The notes under the pieces are model-generated. The model did no database searches. It was not told the origin of the DNA and saw nothing but the letters and a program-made list of their open reading frames with translations. Of a DNA stretch of 64,000 bases, positions 34,506 to 42,302 are shown piece by piece. This DNA is from Spirochaetia bacterium (lineage in GTDB: Bacteria > Spirochaetota > Spirochaetia > Treponematales > Treponemataceae). Each line of letters starts with the position of its first letter. Within the stretch, counting starts at the first letter, position 1. The position numbers and the translations under genes are program-made. The stretch is taken from positions 1 through 64,000 of the forward strand of contig JALELH010000024.1 in the NCBI GenBank assembly GCA_022768865.1. Reading direction: 5' to 3'.

Positions 34506-34532
34506 AAATTGCGAACTTTATTTTACACTATC
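34506..34532 (-). repeat. Right terminal inverted repeat of the IS256-family element
   Basis: Read on the minus strand it starts GATAGTGTAAA and includes GTTCGCAATTT, matching the left end. Confidence 0.75.
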
Positions 34533-34735
34533 AAAATGAATGCAGTTTTATGGTACATTTTGTTCTGGAAATGTGTATAAACTGTTCAGAATGGATGTTA
34601 ACCTGAACTGGTTTCAGGGGTGATATTCAGTTAAGCAACTGGTCTGGAACATATTTCTGGTTCTGGAGTAGTTTTGATAGCTTCTTATGAATGGAACAAA
34701 AACGGAGGTGATGCCTATGGGCGTAAAACAAAAAA

Positions 34736-34846
34736 GGATCTGAGAAACTGAAAGCATATTTCAGAACCGCTTTATCAGGCACTCAGATCCATGGATAGAC
34801 AAGAAATGCTTATCCTTATACCGCAATTTAAAGATAACATTTCTTG
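34736..34846 (+). ncRNA. Two tandem hairpins upstream of the HU-like gene (candidate structured leader)
   Basis: Hairpin 1 pairs GGATCTGAG (34736-34744) with CTCAGATCC (34782-34790) and has an inner CTGAAA/TTCAG pairing. Hairpin 2 pairs CAAGAAATGCTTATC (34800-34814) with GATAACATTTCTTG (34833-34846), 14 pairs with one bulged C. They lie in the otherwise empty 34533-34909 stretch, between the IS end and the gene at 34910. Neither has a T-run, so they are not simple terminators. I do not recognise a known riboswitch. Confidence 0.4.
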
Positions 34847-34909
34847 CCTTTCCTTATCAAGACCCGCGCCTGATGAAACACAAATTTATATTCAGGAGGA
34901 TACGTAGCT

Positions 34910-35696
34910 ATGGAAAAGGCATATGTATTCGAGGCCCAGGATTTAACGGGCCTGGTTTCTGTAAAACTTAAGAAAAATCAGTTTGCAGAAAATAGTAATT
35001 TTTATGGGATTGTTTCAAGCAGAACGGCTTCACCTGACAACCTTTACAAACAGGTGCTGAATGCTTTACCGGAAGTAAACAGAGGCACAATCTATACTGT
35101 TTCTGATGCCCTGGTAAGCCAGACTCTGGACTTGCTTTCTAAAGGCTATGCCGTAAACTTCTTTGGCTTAGGAACCTTCAGGATTGCTTCATGCGGAACA
35201 ACGGATTCCAAGACAGGCAAAATTCCGCTTACGGTAAAGTTCAGTCCGTCTGAACAGACAAAGCTTACCGTGCAGAATGTCCAGGTAACGGAATCCGTTT
35301 ATGAAGAACAGTCAGGAATTATTTCTTCCATTACAGACGTTAAGTACAGACGTTAAGACTGGTAATACGGATTTAACCCTGACTGCAGGCGGATCAATCC
35401 TGATACAGGGTGCAAGGATTAAAATCGGCGGTGAAGATTCCGGTGTATGGCTTGCAACTCTTACCGATGCAGAAAAGCTTACGGAAGACGAAAGCCAGTG
35501 GATAAAGATTGACTCTGCCTTTGTCTACAATACGCTGGGCAAATTAATGTTTACCCTGCCGGATTCCCTTGTAAATGGAACAAAGTATAAGTTTGTCCTT
35601 AGAAGCCACTGCTTAAACTGGCACAGCACAAAGCGCCTGGTAGAAACAGTCAGTGAAACCGTAACAATCGGCGGCGGCAGCGGCTCTAGTGACTAG
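34910..35696 (+). pseudogene. HU-like DNA-binding protein with DUF4469-type C-terminus, frameshifted by a 13-bp tandem duplication
   Basis: The first part (34910-35356) resembles the HU/IHF-like domain seen in Treponema and Bacteroidetes: G-I-V-S-S-R-T-A-S near residue 33, and G-Y-A-V-N-F-F-G-L-G-T-F-R-I near 78. The second part (to 35696) matches a DUF4469-type beta domain (L-T-A-G-G-S-I-L-I-Q-G-A-R-I-K-I...G-V-W-L). The break is a direct duplication of TACAGACGTTAAG (35332-35344 and 35345-35357). With one copy, the reading would be I-T-D-V-K-T-G-N-T-D-L-T-L in a single ~258-residue frame. A strong GGAGGATACG ribosome site precedes the start. It may be a recent, reversible lesion. Confidence 0.75.
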
Positions 35697-35804
35697 GCAT
35701 TCTGCTGTCTGTAATAAAAATCTTTTGCACCAGTTGCTTTGCAATTGGTGTGGCAAAGGTTAAGTATGTTGCATATAGTTAGATAGCAAATGCTTTTTTG
35801 CTGC

Positions 35805-35840
35805 AGGCAGGGGTAATATGGTTTTGCTCCTGCCTTTTTT
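35805..35840 (+). terminator. Rho-independent terminator after the HU-like gene
   Basis: AGGCAGG (35805-35811) pairs with CCTGCCT (35829-35835), followed by a run of T. The loop is long, but the T-run and position support termination. Confidence 0.65.
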
Positions 35841-35882
35841 TATAATATACTAATTTACTGATAAATCCAAAAAAGCAAAAAA

Positions 35883-35908
35883 AAAGCACAAGTTTTATCT
35901 TGTGCTTT
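35883..35908 (-). terminator. Terminator of the tRNA-Lys gene
   Basis: AAAGCACAAG (35883-35892) pairs perfectly with CTTGTGCTTT (35899-35908) across a 6-base loop. On the minus strand it is followed by a long T-rich run. Confidence 0.85.
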
Positions 35909-35911
35909 ATG

Positions 35912-35984
35912 TGAGCTATTGCAGACTCGAACTGCAGACAGCCGCCTTAAAAGGGCGGTGCTCTACCACCTGAGCTAATAGCCC
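35912..35984 (-). tRNA. tRNA-Lys (anticodon UUU)
   Basis: On the minus strand the cloverleaf is clear. The acceptor stem is GGGCTAT / ATAGCTC (one G-U) and the D-arm contains AGCTCAGGTGGTAGAGC. The anticodon stem CCGCC / GGCGG holds the 7-base loop CTTTTAA, with anticodon TTT. The T-arm is TGCAGTTCGAGTCTGCA. The discriminator is A, and the CCA tail is not encoded. A terminator follows at once, so it is a single-gene unit. Confidence 0.95.
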
Positions 35985-36072
35985 ATCGCATTATTGCTAA
36001 CGTGATAATGACTATATAGGTTTTTCTGCTTTATGTCAAGCAAAAATACAACATATATAAAAAATAAATAAA

Positions 36073-36256
36073 CCGAATGTCGAATTAAAAAAACTTGTTC
36101 ATATGCAAATATACGCCTCCCGGCAGAACCAGTCCTGAAAAAAAAGGCTTCCGCACTACGTTTGTGCAGATTTTTTTTCATGCCTGAACCTGCCTACGGC
36201 GTATATTTACAATAAAAATTGTTTTGTTACATTTATTTGAAACCCAACATTCGACC
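36073..36256 (-). repeat. Nested-hairpin intergenic repeat, copy 1
   Basis: It contains, inverted relative to copies 2 and 3, the conserved core: GCCGTAGGCAGGTTCAGGCA, then AAAAAAAATCTGCACAAACG, then GTGCGGAAGCC. The ends form GAATGT/ACATTC-type arms. It lies between tRNA-Lys and the fruK-like gene. The core can fold into a large hairpin with a nested inner hairpin. It looks like a miniature non-coding mobile or REP-type element. Confidence 0.7.
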
Positions 36257-36319
36257 TGGTAACTTGATTTTTATATTCATTTTGCTTAATGTAGCATCAC
36301 ACTTTTCAGGAGGGTAAAA

Positions 36320-37222
36320 ATGATCTGGACTTTAACGGTAAATCCTTCTTTAGATTATAATGTTCAGCTTGAAAACTTTGCAGAAGGAAAAGTAAACCGC
36401 AGCAGCAGGGAAACCATTACGGCAGGCGGCAAGGGCATAAATGTTTCCTTTGTATTAAAGAATCTTGGCATTGCTTCTACGGCACTTGGTTTTGCAGGGG
36501 GCTGGACGGGCGTTAAAATAGAAGCGCTCCTTTCTAAAAGCGGTATTGATACGGATTTTGTCTATCTTTCTTCCGGTGATTCCAGAATCAATGTTAAGAT
36601 TAAAAGTGCAAAAGAAACGGAAATAAATGCAGGCGGTCCTTTTATAGACAATGCCCATGTTGAACTTCTTTTCATGAAGCTTAATTCCCTGAACGACGGA
36701 GACACTCTTGTGCTTGCAGGCAGCATTCCCTCATGCCTTGGCAGTGATTTTTACAACCGCATAATGAAATTCCTTGCTGATAAAAAAATCAATTTTGTAG
36801 TAGACGCTACAGGTGGCCTTCTGCTTGAAACATTAAAATACAGGCCTTTTTTGATTAAGCCTAACAATCATGAACTAGGGCAGATTTTTAACGTTGAAAT
36901 TGCGTCTAAAGAAGATGCACTTTTCTATGCTAAAAAGCTTGCAGAAACGGGAGCCCGCAATGTTCTTGTTTCCCTTGCAGGTGATGGTGCTGTCCTTTTT
37001 GCAGAAGACGGCTCTTCCTATGAATGTGCAGCACCAAAGGGAACTGTGGTAAATTCCGTTGGAGCAGGTGATTCCATGGTAGCAGGCTTTATTGCAGGCT
37101 GGAACAAAAAACATGATTATGAATATGCCTTAAAAACAGGTATTGCCTGCGGCAGTGCAAGTGCCTTTTCAGAAGGTTTGGCAACCGCAGATAAAATAGA
37201 AGAATTGTTTAACACACTGTAA
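36320..37222 (+). CDS. fruK: 1-phosphofructokinase / PfkB-family hexose-phosphate kinase
   Basis: A 300-residue PfkB-family sugar kinase. The opening T-L-T-V-N-P-S-L-D-Y and A-G-G-K-G-I-N-V-S near residue 36 are typical of 1-phosphofructokinase and tagatose-6-phosphate kinase. The C-terminal V-N-S-V-G-A-G-D-S-M-V-A-G motif near 242 carries the catalytic Asp. The FruK call rests on the N-terminal motif; no PTS fructose transporter gene is adjacent, so substrate is uncertain. It begins behind CAGGAGGG and is monocistronic, flanked by copies of the intergenic repeat. Confidence 0.85.
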   Translation: MIWTLTVNPSLDYNVQLENFAEGKVNRSSRETITAGGKGINVSFVLKNLGIASTALGFAGGWTGVKIEALLSKSGIDTDFVYLSSGDSRINVKIKSAKETEINAGGPFIDNAHVELLFMKLNSLNDGDTLVLAGSIPSCLGSDFYNRIMKFLADKKINFVVDATGGLLLETLKYRPFLIKPNNHELGQIFNVEIASKEDALFYAKKLAETGARNVLVSLAGDGAVLFAEDGSSYECAAPKGTVVNSVGAGDSMVAGFIAGWNKKHDYEYALKTGIACGSASAFSEGLATADKIEELFNTL

Positions 37223-37251
37223 TTTTGAGTTTTGATGAATTATAAAATTGG

Positions 37252-37529
37252 GCAAATGTCGAGTTTTAAATAGTTTTAGCTACAATAGTATTTGCTAAAA
37301 TAAACGCCGTAGGCAGGTTCGGCAATGAAAAAAAATCTGCACAAACGAAGTGCGGAAGCCTTTTGAATACAAAACAACCTTTACAAGAATTGCGGATGCA
37401 ATTCTTGAGGCGAAAGTAACTTCCGGTTCCGGCTCCTAAGGAGCATTTACTTTCGCCGAGGTTCTGCCGAGAGGCGTTTATTTTATAAAAAAATTATTAT
37501 CTTAAAATGTTCTGAAACTCGACATTTGC
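37252..37529 (+). repeat. Nested-hairpin intergenic repeat, copy 2 (enlarged)
   Basis: The outer arms are a 15-bp perfect inverted repeat, GCAAATGTCGAGTTT (37252-37266) and AAACTCGACATTTGC (37515-37529). Inside is the same core as copies 1 and 3 (AAACGCCGTAGGCAGGTTC...GAGGCGTTTA). Compared with copy 3 it carries ~100 extra bases in the middle, which themselves fold (CAAGAATTG / CAATTCTTG and GGCGAAAGTAA / TTACTTTCGCC). It lies between the fruK-like gene and rpe. Confidence 0.75.
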
Positions 37530-37555
37530 ACTGAATTTAAATAAAATAGGTCATC

Positions 37556-38188
37556 ATGAAAACTCAAAAGTATCTTTCGCCATCCCTTCTGTCTGCCGAC
37601 TTTGGAGACCTTAAGGGTGCACTTAAACTAGTAGAAGAAAAAGGAAGTTCTTACGTTCATGTAGACGTAATGGACGGTCACTTTGTTCCCCAGGTAACAT
37701 ACGGTCAGCCTGTAATTTCTTCAATAAGAAAATACAGCAGCCTGCCTTTTGATGTTCACCTTATGATAGAAAAACCGGAAACTTCCATTGTATCTTACAT
37801 AGAAGCAGGAGCAGACCTGGTAACATTCCACATAGAAGCAACTGCCCATGCAGACCGCTGCATTCAGCTTATCCACGAAAAAGGAAAAAAAGCGGGCGTT
37901 GCAATATGCCCTGCCACACCTGTTTCTGCAATTAAGGAACTTCTGCCTTTTGTAGATTTAGTTTTGGTAATGACCGTAAACCCTGGCTGGGGTGGACAAA
38001 AACTTATTCCATATACACTAAAAAAAGTTAAGGAACTTGCCGATATACAGAAAGAGATGGACTATAATTTCCTGATTTCTGTAGACGGTGGTGTAAACCA
38101 GGACACCCTGAAAGATGTTGTCGAAGCAGGAACTGATATTGTAGTTTCCGGCTCGTCATTTTTCAGGGGGAATTTGGAATGGAAGTAA
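37556..38188 (+). CDS. rpe: Ribulose-phosphate 3-epimerase
   Basis: Interconverts ribulose-5-phosphate and xylulose-5-phosphate in the pentose phosphate pathway. The 210-residue TIM barrel has all the expected signatures: L-S-P-S-L-L-S-A-D-F near the start, H-V-D-V-M-D-G-H-F-V-P near residue 36, F-D-V-H-L-M-I near 63, M-T-V-N-P-G-W-G-G-Q near 141 and V-D-G-G-V near 176. The next gene overlaps its end by 10 bases. Confidence 0.97.
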   Translation: MKTQKYLSPSLLSADFGDLKGALKLVEEKGSSYVHVDVMDGHFVPQVTYGQPVISSIRKYSSLPFDVHLMIEKPETSIVSYIEAGADLVTFHIEATAHADRCIQLIHEKGKKAGVAICPATPVSAIKELLPFVDLVLVMTVNPGWGGQKLIPYTLKKVKELADIQKEMDYNFLISVDGGVNQDTLKDVVEAGTDIVVSGSSFFRGNLEWK

Positions 38189-39129
38189 ACCGCTCTCTTA
38201 TTAAAAATATAGTTAAAAAAATTGTATTGCTTTGCCTGCCTTTGATTGCCGTTTCCAATGGATACAGCCTTACGAATATGGAAACGGAATCTTTTGTGCA
38301 GGGCTTGATTTCCTATAAAAAAGGTGAGTGGGCAGATGCCTGCGTATATTTAAGGCAGAGCGTAAACAACACTGAATATGCAACTGATTCCAACTGGTAT
38401 ATGATTATCATGAGCGAAGTTTATTCCGGAAGTTATGATGCCGTAATCAGCGACTGTGATTATTTTATTGATAACTTTTCAGAAAGCCCTCTTCTTTCTT
38501 TTGTTGAATACCAGCGTGGCAGGGCTTACCACAGCGTAGGCTTAAACGATAACGCCGTTATGGCTTTAAGCAGTTTCTGCAATGAATACCCGGACAGCGA
38601 CATGTATTCTTCTGCCCTGTTCTGGATTGCAGAATGTTTTTATGACGACTACGATTTTGAAACTGCAAGGGCCCTTTACGAAAGAATTGTTGCAGAATAT
38701 CCTGAAAGTTCCAAAAGGGAAGATGCAGAGTTTAAGCTTTACCTTATAACCCAGCACGACAGGGAACAGAAACTTCTCTATATCCTAAAAATGACAGGTG
38801 AAGAATACTTAAATTCCCGCGAAAATTATGAAAAGCAGCTCAGGATGATGCAGACTGATGACACTGCAGAATTAAGGAAGCAGCTTAAGCAGGCCAATGC
38901 ACGCATCCTTGAACTTGAAACTACTGGTGCTGCCTATAATTCAAATTATGTTCCTTCAGACGTAAGCCCGGATGATTATGCAGAAAACATTGTCAATGAA
39001 GAAACTGGTAAGACAGAAGAAGTAAAGGTGCCTTCTGCAGTCCAGACAGATGAAGAACTCCTTTCTTTAAAATCAAAGGCTGCACTTATACAAAGGTTAT
39101 TAAATGAAAAAAACGGGGAGGGTAAATAA
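38179..39129 (+). CDS. Secreted or membrane-anchored tetratricopeptide repeat protein
   Basis: A 316-residue protein with an N-terminal signal or anchor (V-L-L-C-L-P-L-I-A-V-S-N-G-Y-S, residues ~15-31). Several TPR units follow from ~40 to 200 (e.g. A-L-F-W-I-A-E-C-F-Y-D-D-Y-D-F-E-T-A-R-A-L-Y-E-R-I). The arrangement resembles YbgF/BamD-like outer-membrane assembly scaffolds. The C-terminal third is charged and probably coiled. It overlaps rpe by 10 bases and is followed with no gap by the next gene, so it is translated from an operon with the two proteins downstream. Confidence 0.7.
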   Translation: MEVNRSLIKNIVKKIVLLCLPLIAVSNGYSLTNMETESFVQGLISYKKGEWADACVYLRQSVNNTEYATDSNWYMIIMSEVYSGSYDAVISDCDYFIDNFSESPLLSFVEYQRGRAYHSVGLNDNAVMALSSFCNEYPDSDMYSSALFWIAECFYDDYDFETARALYERIVAEYPESSKREDAEFKLYLITQHDREQKLLYILKMTGEEYLNSRENYEKQLRMMQTDDTAELRKQLKQANARILELETTGAAYNSNYVPSDVSPDDYAENIVNEETGKTEEVKVPSAVQTDEELLSLKSKAALIQRLLNEKNGEGK

Positions 39130-40491
39130 ATGAAAAAGACTTCTATCGTAAAAGCAGTTTTTATTCCTCTTTTATTTTTTGCATATTCTGCTTTTGCCCA
39201 GGACGGAAGCAAAGTTGATTTTTTTAACGGCAAGACTATTGACGTAAATGCAGAAGAAGACGGCGAAATCTATGCCAAGGACAGTGAAGGAAATTACGCC
39301 ATAGATTCCAGCGGAAACAGAGTCCGTGTGGGCATGCATAAAAAGAATTCTAAGAATGTTTCTGCATCAGCTAAAACCCCTGTAAGCAGAAACATTATAG
39401 AAATAGAAAAAGATGATATTCAGCTTATTTTAAACGGTAATGACGGAACTTTTGCCATTTATGGTGTTGCAGAAAAAGGAGAACATATTCCCCTTCTTTC
39501 TACTTACGATGCAAATTCCGGTTCTTATTTTGCCGTAAAGGTTGGCCGCCAGGAATACAAGCTGCAGTCTAAGCTGGGCATTAAGACGGAAGCAAGAAAT
39601 ACTCCCCTTGGCGCACAGATGGCATACCTTGTTTCCAACGAAGTGCAGGTTGTTGTGGACTTCAGCTTTATGCCGTCCATTGCAACTTCTACAAGAATTG
39701 ACATGCTGCGCCTTTCTGTCTTTGTCATTAACATCGGACGTTCCATTCAGTCTTTTGCCGTAAAGGGAGTTTTTGATACTGTTCTTGGAGAAAATACGCA
39801 GACACACTTTTCTACTGCAGGCAGAAAGTATATAAATTCAGAAATTCAGTTTCAGACTATGAATGATGATTTGTGGGTTCGTTCTGCAAATAAGGACGCT
39901 GCAATTCAGTTTATATTCGGTTCAAAGCAGATCAGCAAAACGGATTATGTAACTTTAGGTGCAAGGGATAAGATGGATTCTGCAAGCTGGGTTCCGTCTG
40001 TTCAGACTTCAAGAAGCTTTAATTCCGTAACTTCGTTTAATAATTCTGCTGTATGCGTTAACTGGCCGTCAACCTACATAGATACTTTCAGGACAGCATC
40101 CTTTGGTTTTTATATTTCTGTTTCAACAGGCGGAAACAACCCTGCAGGCAAGCAGTTTCTTGTTGACTTAGACAACGGAAGAACTGCCCTTGGTATGGCA
40201 GCAAAAAATACAGGTGCCAAACTGGCAGGAACTCCAAAGCCTATTCCTATGACAAAGCAGGAAGTAGACAGCGTTACTCCTAATATCTTGAATTCAATTC
40301 CGTCTTCTTCTAAGGAGGCTTTTGTTAAGACACATGAAATTACTGAAGCACAGCTGGATACGGAATACATTCAGGATCTGCTTGATCGCATTGCTGCCTT
40401 AAGCGAAGAAGAGTCCCTGGATAAAACAGAACTTAAGAAACTTAACGAAGAACTTGATTTGATTTTGAATAAGCTTGGAGTGAGCAGATAA
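39130..40491 (+). CDS. Exported hypothetical protein
   Basis: A 453-residue protein I do not recognise. It has a clear signal peptide (A-V-F-I-P-L-L-F-F-A-Y-S-A-F-A then Q-D, cleavage near residue 23). The mature part is rich in beta-strand patterns between ~90 and 340, and a helical Lys/Glu-rich tail (~395-450) may form a coiled coil. It starts directly after the upstream TPR gene and lies 2 bases before the next TPR gene. It is probably a periplasmic or outer-membrane component of a cell-envelope assembly shared with its neighbours. Confidence 0.6.
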   Translation: MKKTSIVKAVFIPLLFFAYSAFAQDGSKVDFFNGKTIDVNAEEDGEIYAKDSEGNYAIDSSGNRVRVGMHKKNSKNVSASAKTPVSRNIIEIEKDDIQLILNGNDGTFAIYGVAEKGEHIPLLSTYDANSGSYFAVKVGRQEYKLQSKLGIKTEARNTPLGAQMAYLVSNEVQVVVDFSFMPSIATSTRIDMLRLSVFVINIGRSIQSFAVKGVFDTVLGENTQTHFSTAGRKYINSEIQFQTMNDDLWVRSANKDAAIQFIFGSKQISKTDYVTLGARDKMDSASWVPSVQTSRSFNSVTSFNNSAVCVNWPSTYIDTFRTASFGFYISVSTGGNNPAGKQFLVDLDNGRTALGMAAKNTGAKLAGTPKPIPMTKQEVDSVTPNILNSIPSSSKEAFVKTHEITEAQLDTEYIQDLLDRIAALSEEESLDKTELKKLNEELDLILNKLGVSR

Positions 40492-40493
40492 AA

Positions 40494-41615
40494 ATGGCAC
40501 GTTCATCCCTGGATACTGCAAAATACCTTATTAAAAGACGCAAATTTCAGATGGCAATGAGGTTCCTTGAAAACTGTGAGGAAGACTACGAACAGGTTGC
40601 GGAATTTTACATTACCTATGGAATTGCATATCTTTATTCAGGCATTTACGGCAAGGCATCTGAAATGTTCAGAAAGGCTAGGGAAATTTCTGTTTCCAAT
40701 CCTAATCTTCTTCTTGGACAGGCTGTTGTTTTTTTAATCCGCGGGGAAAAAAATAAGGCCCTTCAGTATTACATTGAAGTTTTAGACAATGATCCCGGTA
40801 ATTCTACGGCAAAGAGGGCACTGGAATTTATCCGTGTAGACGGTGAATTTGAATCTGTCGTTAAGATGAAGGAAACGGGAGAAATAAAAAAGTTTTTCCC
40901 GCCTTTAGGATTTAATCCCAATGTAATAAGAAACATAATTGTTTCCGGTTTGTGCCTGGGCCTTATTTGTTCTGCCGTTGTATTTTTTAAGCCTGCACCC
41001 AGAAGGGTTCCTGTTGCAGTAAATTCCATTGAACAGAAATTTTCTCTTTCTGAAGATGAGCTTTTAAATGCTGTTCAGCTTAATGATAAGCCCGGTGAAT
41101 TTCCTGTTGCCCTGACTACTAAAGAAATCAAGGCTTCATTTAGCGATGCAAAAAAATATTTTGCTTCTTCCCGTGATAATGCCTGCCAGCTTGAACTGAA
41201 CAGGATTATAAACAGCAATGCTTCTGACCATATAAAGCAGAAGGCAAAGGAAGTTATGGATTTATTGCAGGAGCCGACCTTTGATTCTTTAAAGGATAAT
41301 TATTCCTATTCTCAGGTTGCCGCAGATCCTATTAACTATGCCGGCTGTTATGCTATCTGGGACGGCATGATAACTAATTCTGTTTTTTATGAAGACGGTT
41401 CATGGAAGTGCGATTTACTTGTTGACTATATTCCTAGTGAAAATAAAACTTTCCAGGTTGGTCTTTGCCATGTTGTTTTTGATAAAGCACCGGAGCCTTC
41501 CGTAGACCAGACCAAGCCTGTGCGCTTCCTTGGTAAAATTACCATTAAGGGTAATGACATTGTTTTTTCCGGCCGCGGTGTTTACCAGCAGCTTAAAGGA
41601 ACTTCACTTAAATAG
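40494..41615 (+). CDS. TPR protein with internal transmembrane helix
   Basis: A 373-residue protein. TPR-like helices (~5-115: A-M-R-F-L-E-N-C, Y-G-I-A-Y-L-Y-S-G-I-Y-G-K-A) precede a transmembrane helix at ~143-163 (I-I-V-S-G-L-C-L-G-L-I-C-S-A-V-V-F-F). A C-terminal extracytoplasmic domain (~260-370) looks beta-rich. The topology is probably cytoplasmic TPR, membrane, periplasmic domain. It starts 2 bases after the upstream gene, continuing the same operon. No named family recognised. Confidence 0.65.
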   Translation: MARSSLDTAKYLIKRRKFQMAMRFLENCEEDYEQVAEFYITYGIAYLYSGIYGKASEMFRKAREISVSNPNLLLGQAVVFLIRGEKNKALQYYIEVLDNDPGNSTAKRALEFIRVDGEFESVVKMKETGEIKKFFPPLGFNPNVIRNIIVSGLCLGLICSAVVFFKPAPRRVPVAVNSIEQKFSLSEDELLNAVQLNDKPGEFPVALTTKEIKASFSDAKKYFASSRDNACQLELNRIINSNASDHIKQKAKEVMDLLQEPTFDSLKDNYSYSQVAADPINYAGCYAIWDGMITNSVFYEDGSWKCDLLVDYIPSENKTFQVGLCHVVFDKAPEPSVDQTKPVRFLGKITIKGNDIVFSGRGVYQQLKGTSLK

Positions 41616-41690
41616 AAATGTTCAATTAAATATTATAGAATAAATTATTGCTGCATAAAGGTTGCAGCTATTTTTTGTCTGGAGAAAACT

Positions 41691-42296
41691 ATGAAAGAAT
41701 TCCTTCCTTTTGACACTGTTCGTATTGATGCTTTAAAACTTGCCCATAAAATTTATCAGGAAGACCACTTTGTTCCTGATGTTCTTTATACATCGCTGCG
41801 TGGTGGTGCATATATGGCAAACGTTATCAGCGAATATTATAAAATTGCCCTTAAAAACCAGAAGCCTGTCCTGTATGCTGCTGTTGTTGCAAGAAGTTAT
41901 TCTGATGTTGCACAGCATTCGCAGATTCACATAGACGGCTGGACATATTCCCCTGAATATTTAAGGCCTGGAGACAAAATACTTCTTGTTGATGATATTT
42001 ATGATTCCGGTCATACATTGAATTTTCTTGTAAATGTTTTTTTAGAAAAAGGCGTACCGCGGGAAAACATTAAGATTGCCGTACATGATTATAAAATCTA
42101 CAACTATAAGGAACAGCCTTTAGTAAAGCCTGACTACTGGTGCAGGAAATTTGTAATTGATAATCCTGCAGACAATAACTGGATAAATTACAACAGCCAT
42201 GAGATGGTAGGCCTTACAAAAGAAGAAAGGGAAGAATACTTTTATAAGCCATATCCGGAACTCCGTGAAATTATGGAACCTATCTTTAAGGATTAA
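41691..42296 (+). CDS. Phosphoribosyltransferase (purine type)
   Basis: A 201-residue type I phosphoribosyltransferase with the PRPP-binding motif L-L-V-D-D-I-Y-D-S-G-H-T-L near residue 97. The hood includes L-R-G-G-A-Y near 36. It resembles hypoxanthine/xanthine phosphoribosyltransferases that salvage purine bases with PRPP, but the base specificity is not readable. Its start lies 75 bases after the upstream TPR gene behind GGAGAA. The 688-aa secreted protein starts 6 bases after it, so they share a transcript. Confidence 0.8.
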   Translation: MKEFLPFDTVRIDALKLAHKIYQEDHFVPDVLYTSLRGGAYMANVISEYYKIALKNQKPVLYAAVVARSYSDVAQHSQIHIDGWTYSPEYLRPGDKILLVDDIYDSGHTLNFLVNVFLEKGVPRENIKIAVHDYKIYNYKEQPLVKPDYWCRKFVIDNPADNNWINYNSHEMVGLTKEEREEYFYKPYPELREIMEPIFKD

Positions 42297-42302
42297 AAAA
42301 GA

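Larger units (their letters stand above)
33179..34532 (-). mobile_element. IS256-family insertion sequence (~1354 bp)
   Basis: Terminal inverted repeats begin GATAGTGT on both ends. The left end (33179-33205) and the reverse complement of the right end (34506-34532) share GATAGTGT and GTTCGCAATTT with mismatches between. The element carries one transposase reading frame on the minus strand, broken once. The flanking 8 bases differ (GAACCTAC versus AAAATGAA), so no target-site duplication is visible. Confidence 0.85.

Noticed and set aside
37252-37529. Second invertible promoter, because of its 15-bp perfect inverted arms
   Set aside because: The interior matches the nested-hairpin repeat family also found at 36073 and 49587, and no promoter plus in-frame start crosses an arm. 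It is better explained as a repetitive element.
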